Shown here piece by piece: positions 42,457 through 52,534 of a DNA stretch of 64,000 bases. The position numbers and the translations under genes are program-made. Below the pieces are notes generated by a model. That model was given only the letters and a program-made list of their open reading frames with translations. It did not search any database and was not told where the DNA came from. The stretch is taken from assembly GCF_030540835.1 (NCBI RefSeq), contig NZ_JAUOEK010000183.1, positions 1-64,000 of the forward strand. The letters are read 5' to 3'. Position 1 is the stretch's first letter, and every line of letters begins with the position of its first letter. Origin of the DNA: Flavivirga aquimarina. Its GTDB lineage: Bacteria; Bacteroidota; Bacteroidia; Flavobacteriales; Flavobacteriaceae.

Positions 42457-45066
42457 TTAAAACTCTTCTGTAACTAAATAACCTTGATTTCTAAAAATTA
42501 ATTCATCATCAAAAGTGTCTAATAAAATAACACTATCCGTTGTAATTTTTCCTGCTAATATTTCTTTACTTAAAGCATTTAAAACTTCTTTTTGAATAAC
42601 ACGTTTTACAGGTCTTGCTCCGTATTCTGGATGATATCCTTTTTCTGCTAAATATGCTATAGCTTCTGGTGTCGCATCAAAAATAATATCTTGTTGCGCT
42701 ATCATTTTTGTAAGTGCTTTTAATTGCAAACCAACAATAGCTGTGATGTCCTCTTTACTAAGAGGGGTAAACATGATAATATCATCTATTCTATTTAAAA
42801 ACTCTGGACGCACACTTTGTTTTAATAGCCCTAAGACATCTACTTTTGCCGTTTCAATAGCAGAATGAATATCTTTAGTTGCTTCAAAACGTTCTTGTAT
42901 TAAATGACTTCCTATATTTGAAGTCATTATAATAATGGTGTTTTTAAAATCTGCGATACGACCCTTGTTATCAGTTAAGTGACCTTCGTCCAATACCTGT
43001 AATAAGATATTAAAAGTATCGGGATGCGCTTTTTCAATTTCATCTAAAAGAACCACAGAATAAGGTTTACGTCTTACAGCTTCGGTTAATTGTCCACCTT
43101 CATCATATCCAACATATCCTGGAGGTGCACCAACCAGTCTACTCACCGCATGACGTTCTTGATATTCACTCATATCGATACGAGTCATCGCACTTTCATC
43201 ATCAAAAAGATACTCTGCCAAGGCTTTAGCTAGCTCTGTTTTTCCAACACCAGTGGTTCCTAAAAAAAGGAATGTACCAATTGGTTTTTTCGAATTTTGC
43301 AAACCTGCCCGGCTTCTTCTAACCGCATCACTAACCGCTGTGATAGCTTCTTCTTGTCCTACGACACGTTTGTGTAAGTCATTTTCAAGTTTAAGCAATT
43401 TTTCTCGTTCACTTTGAACCATTTTAGTTACCGGAATACCTGTCCATTTTGCAACGACTTCAGCAATATCTTCATAAGTAACCTCTTCTTTAATCAATGA
43501 GTTTTCAGACTGGGCTAGTAATTGCTTTTGAAACGTTTCTAGTTGTTCTTGTGCATCTTTAATTTTTCCGTAGCGTAATTCAGCTACTGTTCCATAGTCT
43601 CCATCACGTTCGGCGCGTTCGGCTTCTAACTTGTAGTTTTCAATATCTTGCTTTGTATTTTGAATATTGTCAACCACTTCTTTTTCACTTTTCCATTTAG
43701 CATTAATTTCATTTCGGTCCTCTTTTAAGTTGGCCAAGTCAGACCGGAGTGATTTTAGTTTATATTCATCTTTCTCACGCTTAATGGCTTCAATTTCAAT
43801 TTCCAACTGCATGATCTTTCTATCTAAAACATCCAGTTCTTCGGGTTTGGAATTAATTTCCATACGTAATTTAGATGCTGCTTCATCCATTAAATCGATG
43901 GCTTTATCTGGTAGAAACCGATTGGTAATATAACGTTCGGATAATTCTACTGCACCAATAATAGCCTCATCTTTTATACGAACTTTATGATGTGTTTCAT
44001 ATTTTTCTTTAATACCACGTAATATGGAAATGGCACTTTCGGTATCTGGTTCGTTTACCATCACTTTTTGAAAACGACGTTCTAAAGCTTTGTCTTTTTC
44101 AAAATACTTTTGATACTCGTCTAAAGTAGTCGCACCTATAGCACGAAGTTCGCCTCTCGCTAAAGCAGGTTTTAAGATATTTGCGGCATCCATGGCGCCT
44201 TGTCCACCACCAGCACCAACAAGGGTATGAATTTCATCTATAAATAAAACAATATCGCCTTCACTTGTAGTTACTTCTTTAATGACAGCTTTTAACCGCT
44301 CTTCAAATTCGCCTTTATATTTAGCACCTGCAATTAGGGCACCCATATCTAGGGCAAAGATTTGTTTGTCTTTAAGGTTTTCTGGAATATCACCGTCTAT
44401 AATTCTATGGGCTAATCCTTCTGCAATGGCTGTTTTACCGGTTCCGGGCTCTCCAACTAATATAGGGTTATTCTTAGTTCTTCGTGATAATATTTGAAGG
44501 ATACGTCTAATTTCTTCGTCGCGACCAATAACAGGGTCTAATTTGCCGTCTTTGGCTAATTGATTTAAGTTTTTTGCGTATTTGTTTAGCGAATTATAGG
44601 TGTCCTCTTGGCTTTGAGAGGTTACATGTTCTCCTTTGCGCAACTCTTCAATAGTCTCTTTTAGGTCTTTTTCATTGACTCCTTGATCTTTTAGCATTTG
44701 CGCTATTTTGCTATTCGATTTAAATACTGCCAGAATAAGATGCTCTATAGAAACGAAGTCATCTTTCATTTTTTTTGCAATGATGGATGCTTCATTAAGG
44801 CTTTTTCCTGTTTCGCGTGATAGCATTAATTCACTACCAGAAACTTTCGATAAACTTTCCAATTGTTTATCTAAAGCTTGTTTAAGTATGGGAATATTTA
44901 CATTTAATTTTTTTAAAATAAATGGTAATACGTTTTCGTCAACTTCAAAAATGCCTTTAAAAAGATGTTCATTTTCAATTTGTTGATGTGAGAAACTTTG
45001 AGCAATTTGTTGTGCTTGCTGAATGGCTTCTTGAGATTTTATGGTATAATTATTTAAATTCATCAA
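42457..45066 (-). CDS. clpB: ClpB disaggregase (869 aa)
   Basis: A Hsp100 chaperone of normal length. Its domains in order are: N-terminal Clp_N (LNNYTIKSQEAIQQAQQIAQ), NBD1 with Walker A GEPGTGKT, the coiled-coil M domain (about 400-530, RKIMQLEIEIEAIKREKDE and following), and NBD2 with Walker A GTTGVGKTE and the YVGYDEGGQLTEAVRRKPYSVVLLDEIEKAHPD block. The family's C-terminal dimer region is present. It rescues aggregated proteins with DnaK. It is a single gene. Confidence 0.95.
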   Translation of the reverse strand: MMNLNNYTIKSQEAIQQAQQIAQSFSHQQIENEHLFKGIFEVDENVLPFILKKLNVNIPILKQALDKQLESLSKVSGSELMLSRETGKSLNEASIIAKKMKDDFVSIEHLILAVFKSNSKIAQMLKDQGVNEKDLKETIEELRKGEHVTSQSQEDTYNSLNKYAKNLNQLAKDGKLDPVIGRDEEIRRILQILSRRTKNNPILVGEPGTGKTAIAEGLAHRIIDGDIPENLKDKQIFALDMGALIAGAKYKGEFEERLKAVIKEVTTSEGDIVLFIDEIHTLVGAGGGQGAMDAANILKPALARGELRAIGATTLDEYQKYFEKDKALERRFQKVMVNEPDTESAISILRGIKEKYETHHKVRIKDEAIIGAVELSERYITNRFLPDKAIDLMDEAASKLRMEINSKPEELDVLDRKIMQLEIEIEAIKREKDEYKLKSLRSDLANLKEDRNEINAKWKSEKEVVDNIQNTKQDIENYKLEAERAERDGDYGTVAELRYGKIKDAQEQLETFQKQLLAQSENSLIKEEVTYEDIAEVVAKWTGIPVTKMVQSEREKLLKLENDLHKRVVGQEEAITAVSDAVRRSRAGLQNSKKPIGTFLFLGTTGVGKTELAKALAEYLFDDESAMTRIDMSEYQERHAVSRLVGAPPGYVGYDEGGQLTEAVRRKPYSVVLLDEIEKAHPDTFNILLQVLDEGHLTDNKGRIADFKNTIIIMTSNIGSHLIQERFEATKDIHSAIETAKVDVLGLLKQSVRPEFLNRIDDIIMFTPLSKEDITAIVGLQLKALTKMIAQQDIIFDATPEAIAYLAEKGYHPEYGARPVKRVIQKEVLNALSKEILAGKITTDSVILLDTFDDELIFRNQGYLVTEEF

Positions 45067-45581
45067 TATATTTTTTTAGGACTTTTTGTTATTATTAATT
45101 TTCAATTACAACATCATGAAGTCAATAATCTTACCAACACATTTTTAAGGACAAAATGTCGTGTAAAACGAATAGCGTGCTGACTTTTAGTCAGTTTAAA
45201 GGTTAAGAATTTGTTTCATTTAATTAAGATATTGAATAAATGTGAATATGAGTTTTTTTTAAACTTAGAAGGCGTAATTACCTTCTAATTAATGTGATCT
45301 AGTTGTCGTTGTAAGAAATCACATTGTTTTTTTTGCAAAATTCTGGGATTATAAGCTCATAAGAACTATTTAAAAGACAGTTGTTTATTACATTTATAGA
45401 AGTCTTATTCTTTCTTTGCGTTATATATTGACAGTTATTTTGTACGCATTAACTTCAATTTAATAGAAATCATTAACAATCTCAAAATTAATAGAGGCTT
45501 AGTAATCAACTGAATAAATTTAGCAGTAATTTACGATGAATTTTTTAAACCTCAAATTATCAAACTCTCAACCCCCAAATT
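45067..45581. other. Divergent promoter region between clpB and the T9SS protein
   Basis: No gene. Two hairpins are visible: GAAGG..CCTTC at about 45269-45286, and AATGTGAT (45291-45298) / ATCACATT (45318-45325) followed by a T-run, which could end a short transcript. No CIRCE-type heat-shock operator is recognised. Confidence 0.4.
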
Positions 45582-48500
45582 ATGTTTAATCTCAAAAACC
45601 TATTACTGCTAATAGTATGTTTTGCCTTATTTTTAAAATCCAACTCTCAAACTGGTCCAGGAGGTATAGGCGACGGATCTGCAAATTTAATGTTATGGCT
45701 ACGTGCCGATGTAGGCGTTGAATCTTCAACTGGTATTGATGCTACAAATGGCGACAATGTATCTTCGTGGCTAGATCAAAGTGGCGATAATAATGATGCT
45801 ATTTCAATTAGTGCGCCTAACTACCAAACGGCTCAACATAATGGTTACCCTGCTGTACACTTTACAAGTACAAGTAGTGAGTATATGAATATTCCTGATT
45901 ATACTAATTTTCCATCGGGTAACGAAGACAGGACATATATATTTGTTGGAGAAGGTTCTTCTGGTGTTGGAAATCAAAACCTTCTTTATCATGGATCTAC
46001 CAACGCTACTGTAGCTGGTTATGGAAGGCGAATTAACATAACGAATAATCATAATGAAATTAGTATGGCTATAAGTGGCCACAGGTACGGAAGTACTTTA
46101 ACAAGTTCTACAGCTTTACGTGTAGGGACTATTGTTTTTCCGGTAGGTAGTACGGATTCTGATGAGTTTACATTTTATGATAATGGTGGACTTACAGCTG
46201 CATCTGGTCTTGCCGGCAACGTCCAAACTATAAACACAGATAATCAAATTGCTAGGATAGGTGCTAATCGTAATATTACCCGTTTTTATGATGGTGATAT
46301 GTGTGAACTTATTGTATTTGATAGAGAAATTAATGATGCAGAGTTTATTATTATTCATAACTATGTTTCTGCTAAATATGGTACCACACTTGCTGCAAAC
46401 GATTTATATACACAAGATGATTCTGGGAACGGAGATTTTGACCATCATGTAGCTGGTATAGGTCGAGTTAATGGTTCTAATTCTCATTCAGATTCTCAAG
46501 GTACAGGTATTGTTAGAATAAATAACCCTTCTGCGCTTTCTAATGGTGATTATTTATTTTGGGGTGAAGACACTAAGGATTATACTTTTTCTACTAATTC
46601 TTCAACATACAGAGAACACTTAAACTCTAAATGGCGGGTTAGTAAAGTAAACGATTTAGGTACTGTTACTGTTTCTTTCGATATCTCTGGTGTAGATTTA
46701 TCGGCTAAACAAAGTTGCCAAGATTTAGAATTTGTTGTCGATAATGATAGTGATTTTTCTTCGCCTACAGTATACAGTTTAACTATTTCTGGGTCTACAG
46801 CTACAGCAACTTTGGTGAGTTTTAATGATGGAGACTATTTTTCTCTTAGATATCTAGATCAAATCGTGTGGGATGGTACTTCTTTTTTTAATGGTTCTGG
46901 TATTGCTAATGCCCCTAACAGCACAGATAACTGTTTAAAACTTACTGTAAAATCTGGTATAACTGGTTCGCTTACTTCTGATGCTTATATTCGCGAAGTG
47001 GAAGTGGAGTCTGGAGGTATATTAAATGTTGCCGATGGTATCTTGTTAGAAGTGGATAATCAAGTTGTTATTGATGGGGTTCTCGATTTATTAGGTGAAT
47101 CACAGCTTATTCAAAAACATACTAATACAACATCTAACTCTGGTTCTGGAGTCTTAGTTAAAAGACAACAAGGATCTAATAGCTTATTTAATTACAATTA
47201 TTGGAGTGCGCCTGTAAATACTGGTGGTTTTTGGCAAATTGGGTATCTAGAAGATACTGCTGGCGTTATAAATTTTCATAGTAACGTTGATGCCAATCCT
47301 GCTACTTCTCCCATTACGCTTAGTAGTAGATGGTTATATGGGTTTAATGGATTGATAGGTGCTTATTCAGAATGGAGCGCATTAACAACAACAAGTGATT
47401 TATCTCCGGGTATTGGCTATTCTATGAAAGGATCCGGTACCACAGACCCTGAGCAAGAATATATATTTAAAGGCACACCTAACGATGGTAATTATTCTAT
47501 AGCTGTTAGTGCTGGTAATGAGATTTTAATAGGGAATCCTTACCCTTCGGCTTTAAATGCGGATCAATTTATAACTGACAATGCTTCGGTTATTGAAGGT
47601 ACATTATATTTCTGGGAGCAGGCAACAACAAATAGTAGTCATCATCTAGTTCAATATATAGGAGGGTATGCCACCTATAATTCATTAATGGGAATCGCTG
47701 CTAGTGCAACATCAGATGCATCGGGACTTACAAGTGGTACTAGTTTTTCTGCAAAAGGAATACCAACTGGTAATATTGGTGTGGCTCAAGGCTTCTTTGC
47801 ACCTATAGATAATACTGGGAGTATTGTTTTTAATAACCAACAAAGAATATTTGCTAAAGAATCTGATATTACAGATGCTCCTATATTTCATAAAAATACA
47901 AATAACAAAACGGCAAAAACAAATAGAGATAATGATTTAAGACCAAAAATGTGGTTTTCCTTTACAGACCCTAATCAATTTAAGAGCTTTTTAGGTTTAG
48001 GATACGATTCTAATAATGCCACTAAGGGATATGATAAAGCCTACGATAGTAAATTATACGAGGAAAATAGTAATAGTATGTATTGGATGTTAAATGATGA
48101 AAAATTAGTCATTCAGGCTTTACCAAATATTAATATTGAAGATGAATTACCGATCACTATAAAAGTAACAGATGAAGGCTTATATAAATTTGCTATTGAT
48201 AAAATGGAAAATGTTCCTGAGGACTTAAATATTTTCCTGAAAGATAATTACAGTAACTCTTATTATAATTTAAAAAATGAGACTACCGAATTATTTTTAC
48301 AAAGCAATACATACGAAGATCAATATACTATTGTATTTCAAGAAAATAATAGTTTAACTACAGATACTTATCAAAGTAAAACCCTTTCGGTTTTTTATGA
48401 TAAGAAAACTAAAAATTTAATAATAAACAACGATACCATTTTAAATGAGATAGAATCTATATCTATATATAACTCTATAGGTCAAGAAGTACTAAACCTT

Positions 48501-48611
48501 GAATCTTTAGATACTAATAGAATAAATATGTCTAAATTTAATGATGGTATCTACATTATTAATGCTAATACAGTTACCAATAAAAATATAGCTAAGTTTT
48601 TAAAACATTAG
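45582..48611 (+). CDS. Surface protein with T9SS type A sorting domain (1009 aa)
   Basis: The signal peptide MFNLKNLLLLIVCFALFLKSNSQ is followed by a LamG/concanavalin-like domain at about 30-270 (NLMLWLRADVGVESSTGIDA, VSSWLDQSGDNNDA, IIHNYVSAKYGTTL), repeated beta-sandwich segments rich in Ser/Thr/Gly/Asn, and a C-terminal type A sorting domain (IESISIYNSIGQEVLNLESLDTNRINMSKFNDGIYIINANT...KFLKH). It should cross the outer membrane by the type IX system and be attached to the surface. A role in adhesion or polysaccharide binding is possible, but no ligand can be assigned. Confidence 0.85.
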   Translation: MFNLKNLLLLIVCFALFLKSNSQTGPGGIGDGSANLMLWLRADVGVESSTGIDATNGDNVSSWLDQSGDNNDAISISAPNYQTAQHNGYPAVHFTSTSSEYMNIPDYTNFPSGNEDRTYIFVGEGSSGVGNQNLLYHGSTNATVAGYGRRINITNNHNEISMAISGHRYGSTLTSSTALRVGTIVFPVGSTDSDEFTFYDNGGLTAASGLAGNVQTINTDNQIARIGANRNITRFYDGDMCELIVFDREINDAEFIIIHNYVSAKYGTTLAANDLYTQDDSGNGDFDHHVAGIGRVNGSNSHSDSQGTGIVRINNPSALSNGDYLFWGEDTKDYTFSTNSSTYREHLNSKWRVSKVNDLGTVTVSFDISGVDLSAKQSCQDLEFVVDNDSDFSSPTVYSLTISGSTATATLVSFNDGDYFSLRYLDQIVWDGTSFFNGSGIANAPNSTDNCLKLTVKSGITGSLTSDAYIREVEVESGGILNVADGILLEVDNQVVIDGVLDLLGESQLIQKHTNTTSNSGSGVLVKRQQGSNSLFNYNYWSAPVNTGGFWQIGYLEDTAGVINFHSNVDANPATSPITLSSRWLYGFNGLIGAYSEWSALTTTSDLSPGIGYSMKGSGTTDPEQEYIFKGTPNDGNYSIAVSAGNEILIGNPYPSALNADQFITDNASVIEGTLYFWEQATTNSSHHLVQYIGGYATYNSLMGIAASATSDASGLTSGTSFSAKGIPTGNIGVAQGFFAPIDNTGSIVFNNQQRIFAKESDITDAPIFHKNTNNKTAKTNRDNDLRPKMWFSFTDPNQFKSFLGLGYDSNNATKGYDKAYDSKLYEENSNSMYWMLNDEKLVIQALPNINIEDELPITIKVTDEGLYKFAIDKMENVPEDLNIFLKDNYSNSYYNLKNETTELFLQSNTYEDQYTIVFQENNSLTTDTYQSKTLSVFYDKKTKNLIINNDTILNEIESISIYNSIGQEVLNLESLDTNRINMSKFNDGIYIINANTVTNKNIAKFLKH

Positions 48612-48743
48612 AATATTTAAAATTTTCAATAAAATATTATACTACGTTTTTAAGGCGTTTAAGGATCATATTTTCTCTAAAATTATTACATTGGCATAAT
48701 TGAATACATTAATGAATTTGTATGCTATAGAAAATTTTAAATT

Positions 48744-49133
48744 ATGGGATTACTTAATAAAATATTTGGAGGAACTAATGAAACAAAAGAAGAGAAGGTT
48801 ATACCCTGGATTCCTTTAAATGAATTACCTCAATTAGATCTTATAGACAAAAAATCTGCTACCAAAACACAAGTAATCTTTAAACATTCTACGCGTTGTG
48901 GTATTAGCAGTATGGTTATGAGGCAGTTTGTTAGCAGCTATAATTTAACTGAAAAAGACTTAGACTTATATTATTTGGATCTAATAAATTATAGAGAGGT
49001 TTCTAATGAAGTAGGGTATAAGTTTCAAGTTATGCATGAATCCCCCCAGTTATTAGTCATTAAAAATGGGGTAGTTGTTGCGCATGCATCTCATGGTGCT
49101 ATTAATGAGATTGATTTGAATAGTTTTGTGTAA
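48744..49133 (+). CDS. ytxJ: Bacillithiol-system redox protein YtxJ
   Basis: 129 aa with a thioredoxin-like fold and the single-cysteine site HSTRCGISSMVMRQF (RCxxS/T), matching the YtxJ family: FKHSTRCGIS..., DLYYLDLINYREVSNEVGYKFQVMHESPQLLVIKNGVVVAHASH. It is proposed to remove bacillithiol from cysteines (bacilliredoxin-like) and fits a flavobacterium that makes bacillithiol. The start ATG follows an A-rich leader. It is probably monocistronic. Confidence 0.9.
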   Translation: MGLLNKIFGGTNETKEEKVIPWIPLNELPQLDLIDKKSATKTQVIFKHSTRCGISSMVMRQFVSSYNLTEKDLDLYYLDLINYREVSNEVGYKFQVMHESPQLLVIKNGVVVAHASHGAINEIDLNSFV

Positions 49134-49193
49134 ATATTAGATTTTAAACCTTGTTGTAATTTTATAGTCTAAAGAAAAAAATCAACTAAAACT

Positions 49194-50405
49194 ATGAAAC
49201 CTACAATTTTAGGAATATTTATTATTCTGTTAACTTTTTTAAGTTGTTCAAAAAAAGAGACTGAAGACACTCCAGAAGAAGAATCTGACATTATTTCTAA
49301 TTTAGATTATTCACAAATGGAAAATTGGGCGTTCCACCCAGATAATAATGCTACTATTATAAATGGTTATAATCTCGATATAGCAGTAATTGATGAAAAC
49401 CTTGAGGTTGAAAGTATAATCCCAATTGAAAACAATTCTTTTAAAAATACTGGGGTAGATGTGTTTTTTGTACATCCTACAGTTTTAGCTCAAATTACAG
49501 ACCCAGCTCAAGCTATAGATATAGAAGAACAACAGGGTTTACTAATTTCCTTAACCATAATAGCGCAAGGAGGTTTATTGTCTAAATACGGACGCTTGTT
49601 TGCGCCACGATACAGACAATCTACAGGACAAACTTATAGTAGTACCATATCAAAAGAGTTACAAGCATCTGTACTAGAAACTAGCTATAGTGATATAAAA
49701 GCTGCATTTTTAGAGTATTTGGACAATTATAATAATGGAAACAAAATTATACTTGCAGGTCATTCTCAAGGATCTTATTTGTTGGCAATGTTATTACGCG
49801 ATTTATTTGATGAAAATCAAAGTTTACGAAATAAATTAGTGACTGCTGCTTTAGGAGGTATGGGGTATATTTATTCAGATAAAGATACTTATTCTGATGG
49901 TTGGTGGAAAAACATATCTTTATGTAAAACAGAAGAGGAGTGTGGTTGTGTTAATAATTGGGCAAGTTTTGAAGAAACCCAAACATTACCAGATATAAAT
50001 ACTGGTTTGCCAGCTTTTAATGAGATATTGGTAGATAAAGGTCTTGTATATAGAACCATTGACGAAACAAATGATTGGTTTATACAAGATTCTAGTTATT
50101 ATGGAGATGAACCGACACCTTTAAGGTATTATATTGCACCAGATGCCGCCTATGACTTTGCAGACGAAGCTAATTTTATAGCGTTTGATAATTTATATAC
50201 TGCTAGATTTAGAAGAGATGGGTTACTAAATACGGCTTTAAGTATTGAATATTCACCATTAGCGAATGATAATAGACCAAATGATTTGGCCGAAGCTCAA
50301 AATCATCCAAACTATAATAATTGGGGTTACCATACAAAAGATTACCATATATACTTATGGGCTCTTATGGAGCAAATAGATATGAAACTCCAAAATTGTT
50401 TTTAA
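49194..50405 (+). CDS. DUF3089 alpha/beta-hydrolase lipoprotein (403 aa)
   Basis: MKPTILGIFIILLTFLSCSK is a lipoprotein signal (lipobox C18). VDVFFVHPTVL and ILAGHSQGSYLLAMLLRDLF carry the alpha/beta-hydrolase nucleophile serine (GHSQGS), and GLVYRTIDETNDWFIQDSSYYGDEPTPLRYYIAPDAAYDFADEANF matches the DUF3089 family. The acid and C-terminal histidine (NWGYHTKDYHIYLW) are present. It is probably an envelope esterase or lipase of unknown substrate. Confidence 0.8.
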   Translation: MKPTILGIFIILLTFLSCSKKETEDTPEEESDIISNLDYSQMENWAFHPDNNATIINGYNLDIAVIDENLEVESIIPIENNSFKNTGVDVFFVHPTVLAQITDPAQAIDIEEQQGLLISLTIIAQGGLLSKYGRLFAPRYRQSTGQTYSSTISKELQASVLETSYSDIKAAFLEYLDNYNNGNKIILAGHSQGSYLLAMLLRDLFDENQSLRNKLVTAALGGMGYIYSDKDTYSDGWWKNISLCKTEEECGCVNNWASFEETQTLPDINTGLPAFNEILVDKGLVYRTIDETNDWFIQDSSYYGDEPTPLRYYIAPDAAYDFADEANFIAFDNLYTARFRRDGLLNTALSIEYSPLANDNRPNDLAEAQNHPNYNNWGYHTKDYHIYLWALMEQIDMKLQNCF

Positions 50406-50437
50406 CAAGGGTTTATTCAATTTTTGTAAGAAAAGTT

Positions 50438-50445
50438 TAGCTTTG
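50438..50445 (+). promoter_or_regulatory. Putative -7 box of the LysE gene
   Basis: TAGCTTTG matches TAnnTTTG exactly, 20 bp before the start codon. A clear -33 TTTG is not seen at the expected distance, so this is weak. Confidence 0.35.
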
Positions 50446-50464
50446 CTTAACATAAAAATAAACT

Positions 50465-51097
50465 ATGATACCAATTAGTGATTTACTATTATTTGCATTA
50501 GCATCGTTAATTATGGTTTTGTCTCCTGGGCCGAATATGATTTATTTGATTTCTAGATCTTTATCACAAGGAGAAAAAGCAGGGATTATATCACTTTTTG
50601 GAGTCATGTGCGGATTTTTATTCCATATCCTTATGGTTTCATTAGGGTTAACAGCTATTTTTTTTGCTGTGCCTTATGCCTATTCCATAGTTAAGTTTCT
50701 TGGTGTTGGATACTTACTCTATTTAGCTTATAATACAGTTACATCGAAAAATAAAATATTTGATGCCGACAATAATCTTAAATCGGACAAACCGCTCAAG
50801 CTTTTTAATATTGGTTTGTTAACCAATGTTCTGAATCCAAAAATGGCGGTTTTTTACTTGTCATTTTTCCCTCAATTTATAAAACCTGAATATGGCTCGA
50901 TTTTTAGTCAAAGCTTTCAACTCGGAATTATTCAAATAATAATTAGTTTTTCAGTTAATTTTCTGATTGTAATATCTGCTGCGAAAATGTCAAAATGGTT
51001 CTCAAAGAAACCAATTTGGTTAAGAGTACAGAAATGGTTTATGGCTTCTGTATTAACAGGACTTGCGGTAAAAATGGCATTGACCAAAGCGAAATAA
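50465..51097 (+). CDS. LysE-family exporter (210 aa)
   Basis: Six hydrophobic helices in the LysE/RhtB pattern. Helix 1 carries ALASLIMVLSPGPNMIYLISRSLSQGEKAGI, with the conserved PGPN(M/F)-x-x-x-x-x-S-x-x-x-G segment, and the middle has GLLTNVLNPKMAVFYLSFFPQF (NPK-A-x-F-F). It exports amino acids or related small metabolites across the inner membrane; the substrate is not readable. Its length is typical. It is probably a single gene. Confidence 0.85.
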   Translation: MIPISDLLLFALASLIMVLSPGPNMIYLISRSLSQGEKAGIISLFGVMCGFLFHILMVSLGLTAIFFAVPYAYSIVKFLGVGYLLYLAYNTVTSKNKIFDADNNLKSDKPLKLFNIGLLTNVLNPKMAVFYLSFFPQFIKPEYGSIFSQSFQLGIIQIIISFSVNFLIVISAAKMSKWFSKKPIWLRVQKWFMASVLTGLAVKMALTKAK

Positions 51098-51130
51098 ACT
51101 ATCTCACTAGCAATATATTTTTAACACCTT

Positions 51131-51235
51131 AATTGTCCGGTTGAGCCTTTCGGCTTCGCTCAGACAGGCTAAAGTCGAAACTTCTTTATTTATTAGAATG
51201 ATGAGTTCTCGATTACACTCGAACAGGATTAATAG
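51131..51235. repeat. Dispersed repeat downstream of the LysE gene
   Basis: This gap contains GCCTTTCGGCTTCGCTCAG and then CTCGATTACACTCGA, G/C-rich short dyads out of keeping with the flanking DNA. They resemble flavobacterial intergenic repeats, and part may act as a terminator between the convergent LysE and lipoprotein genes. Confidence 0.5.
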
Positions 51236-51237
51236 CC

Positions 51238-52419
51238 TTAACTTCTAACTTTATAAGAGCTAATAATATCCTTAAGTTTGAGTTTTAGGTCTTCACCCGT
51301 ATCATAAACCATTTGTTCATTACTAGGAAAAGGAACTCTTCTGTTATTCAATATTTTTATGTCTCTGGAATCTAAAGCTCTTTTATCACCTCGTACTCTG
51401 CCAAAAAAGTTTTCGAAAACAAATTCACTATTAATAGTAAAAGTATCGATTACTTGTTTTGTCTTTACATCGAGATACACAACATCTGCAATAACCTGAG
51501 TTGATTTTGTTTGAGCAAATTCGTTATATCTAGCTTTTACTTTAACTATTTTGTCAATCTTAATATCATTGCCCAAACTATCTTTGGCAACATTACCCTT
51601 GTTGTCTAATTTGTATTCCCAACCGTCAACGATTTCTTTTTCTCTTATAAACACACGTTCTTTAATGTGCTCTGGTGAGATATTAATTTGCTTTAATTGT
51701 AATTGCATGGCATAATCGTAAGCAACATCTTTATTAGGTTGTGCATGGTATACCGTCCAAAACTGATTCAACCCATAAGTATCAAAGTTTAGCAAATCGT
51801 TTTCTAAACGTTGTGGGATAACTTGATTGGTACGATTTTGAATCGTGACACTTACATAGGCAGTTCCACGTTCGTGAGCCTCTTTCATTAAGTCTCTGGT
51901 CAGCTCATAATTTGGGTTTATGGCCTCTATATAACTTAAGACACTGTAAGCTTCTCTAATTTGTTCTTTGTCGTTTAATTCTAATAAAGCCAGTCCTTTT
52001 TCATAGTAATAATCAGAAACGCTTTCACGAGACTGCACAATATCAGTGCTATAATCGGTGAATTTAAAACGAATTTCTTTTCCATTGACCACTAGTGGCA
52101 ATATAGGCTTGATGGCTTCCTGACGGGCATTTAAATCCAGATAAATTTCATAAATATCTTTATATAATTCAGGATTCTTATCTTTTTTTAAATGATTTAT
52201 GGTGTTTAAATCTCGTTCTACCGATTTATAGTATGCGTCTTGCAACATTAAAACGTAATCAGATTTACGCTTTTTGTTCTTATTTGTCCTAAGTTTATTT
52301 AAAGCGATAGTAATAGCCTGATCGTAGTTACCAGAATTAACCGATGCTTCAACTTGTTTTTTGCTGCCACAAGCTGTAAGTATAGCAAGAGCTATGGTGA
52401 TAAGTAGTAGTTTTTTCAT
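51238..52419 (-). CDS. Lipoprotein, flavobacterial conserved (393 aa)
   Basis: The chosen start is the ATG at 52419, because MKKLLLITIALAILTACGSKKQVEASV is a clear lipoprotein signal (lipobox C17). The longer frame to 52482 adds an unlikely aromatic N-terminus. The mature part begins with a short helical TPR-like region (NYDQAITIALNKLRTNKNKKRKSDYVLMLQDAYYKSVERDL), then a beta-rich domain with many charged residues. No enzymatic motif is seen. It is typical of Bacteroidota lipoproteins of unknown role. Confidence 0.7.
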   Translation of the reverse strand: MKKLLLITIALAILTACGSKKQVEASVNSGNYDQAITIALNKLRTNKNKKRKSDYVLMLQDAYYKSVERDLNTINHLKKDKNPELYKDIYEIYLDLNARQEAIKPILPLVVNGKEIRFKFTDYSTDIVQSRESVSDYYYEKGLALLELNDKEQIREAYSVLSYIEAINPNYELTRDLMKEAHERGTAYVSVTIQNRTNQVIPQRLENDLLNFDTYGLNQFWTVYHAQPNKDVAYDYAMQLQLKQINISPEHIKERVFIREKEIVDGWEYKLDNKGNVAKDSLGNDIKIDKIVKVKARYNEFAQTKSTQVIADVVYLDVKTKQVIDTFTINSEFVFENFFGRVRGDKRALDSRDIKILNNRRVPFPSNEQMVYDTGEDLKLKLKDIISSYKVRS

Positions 52420-52534
52420 AGTGTTAGGGGTTACAGTTATGATATTTATATGCCAAATATAATGCCAAAGCTTTAAAAACAAAATTTCCGGACATGTTTT
52501 TTCGACTTAAACTACTGATTTTTACAACGTTGTG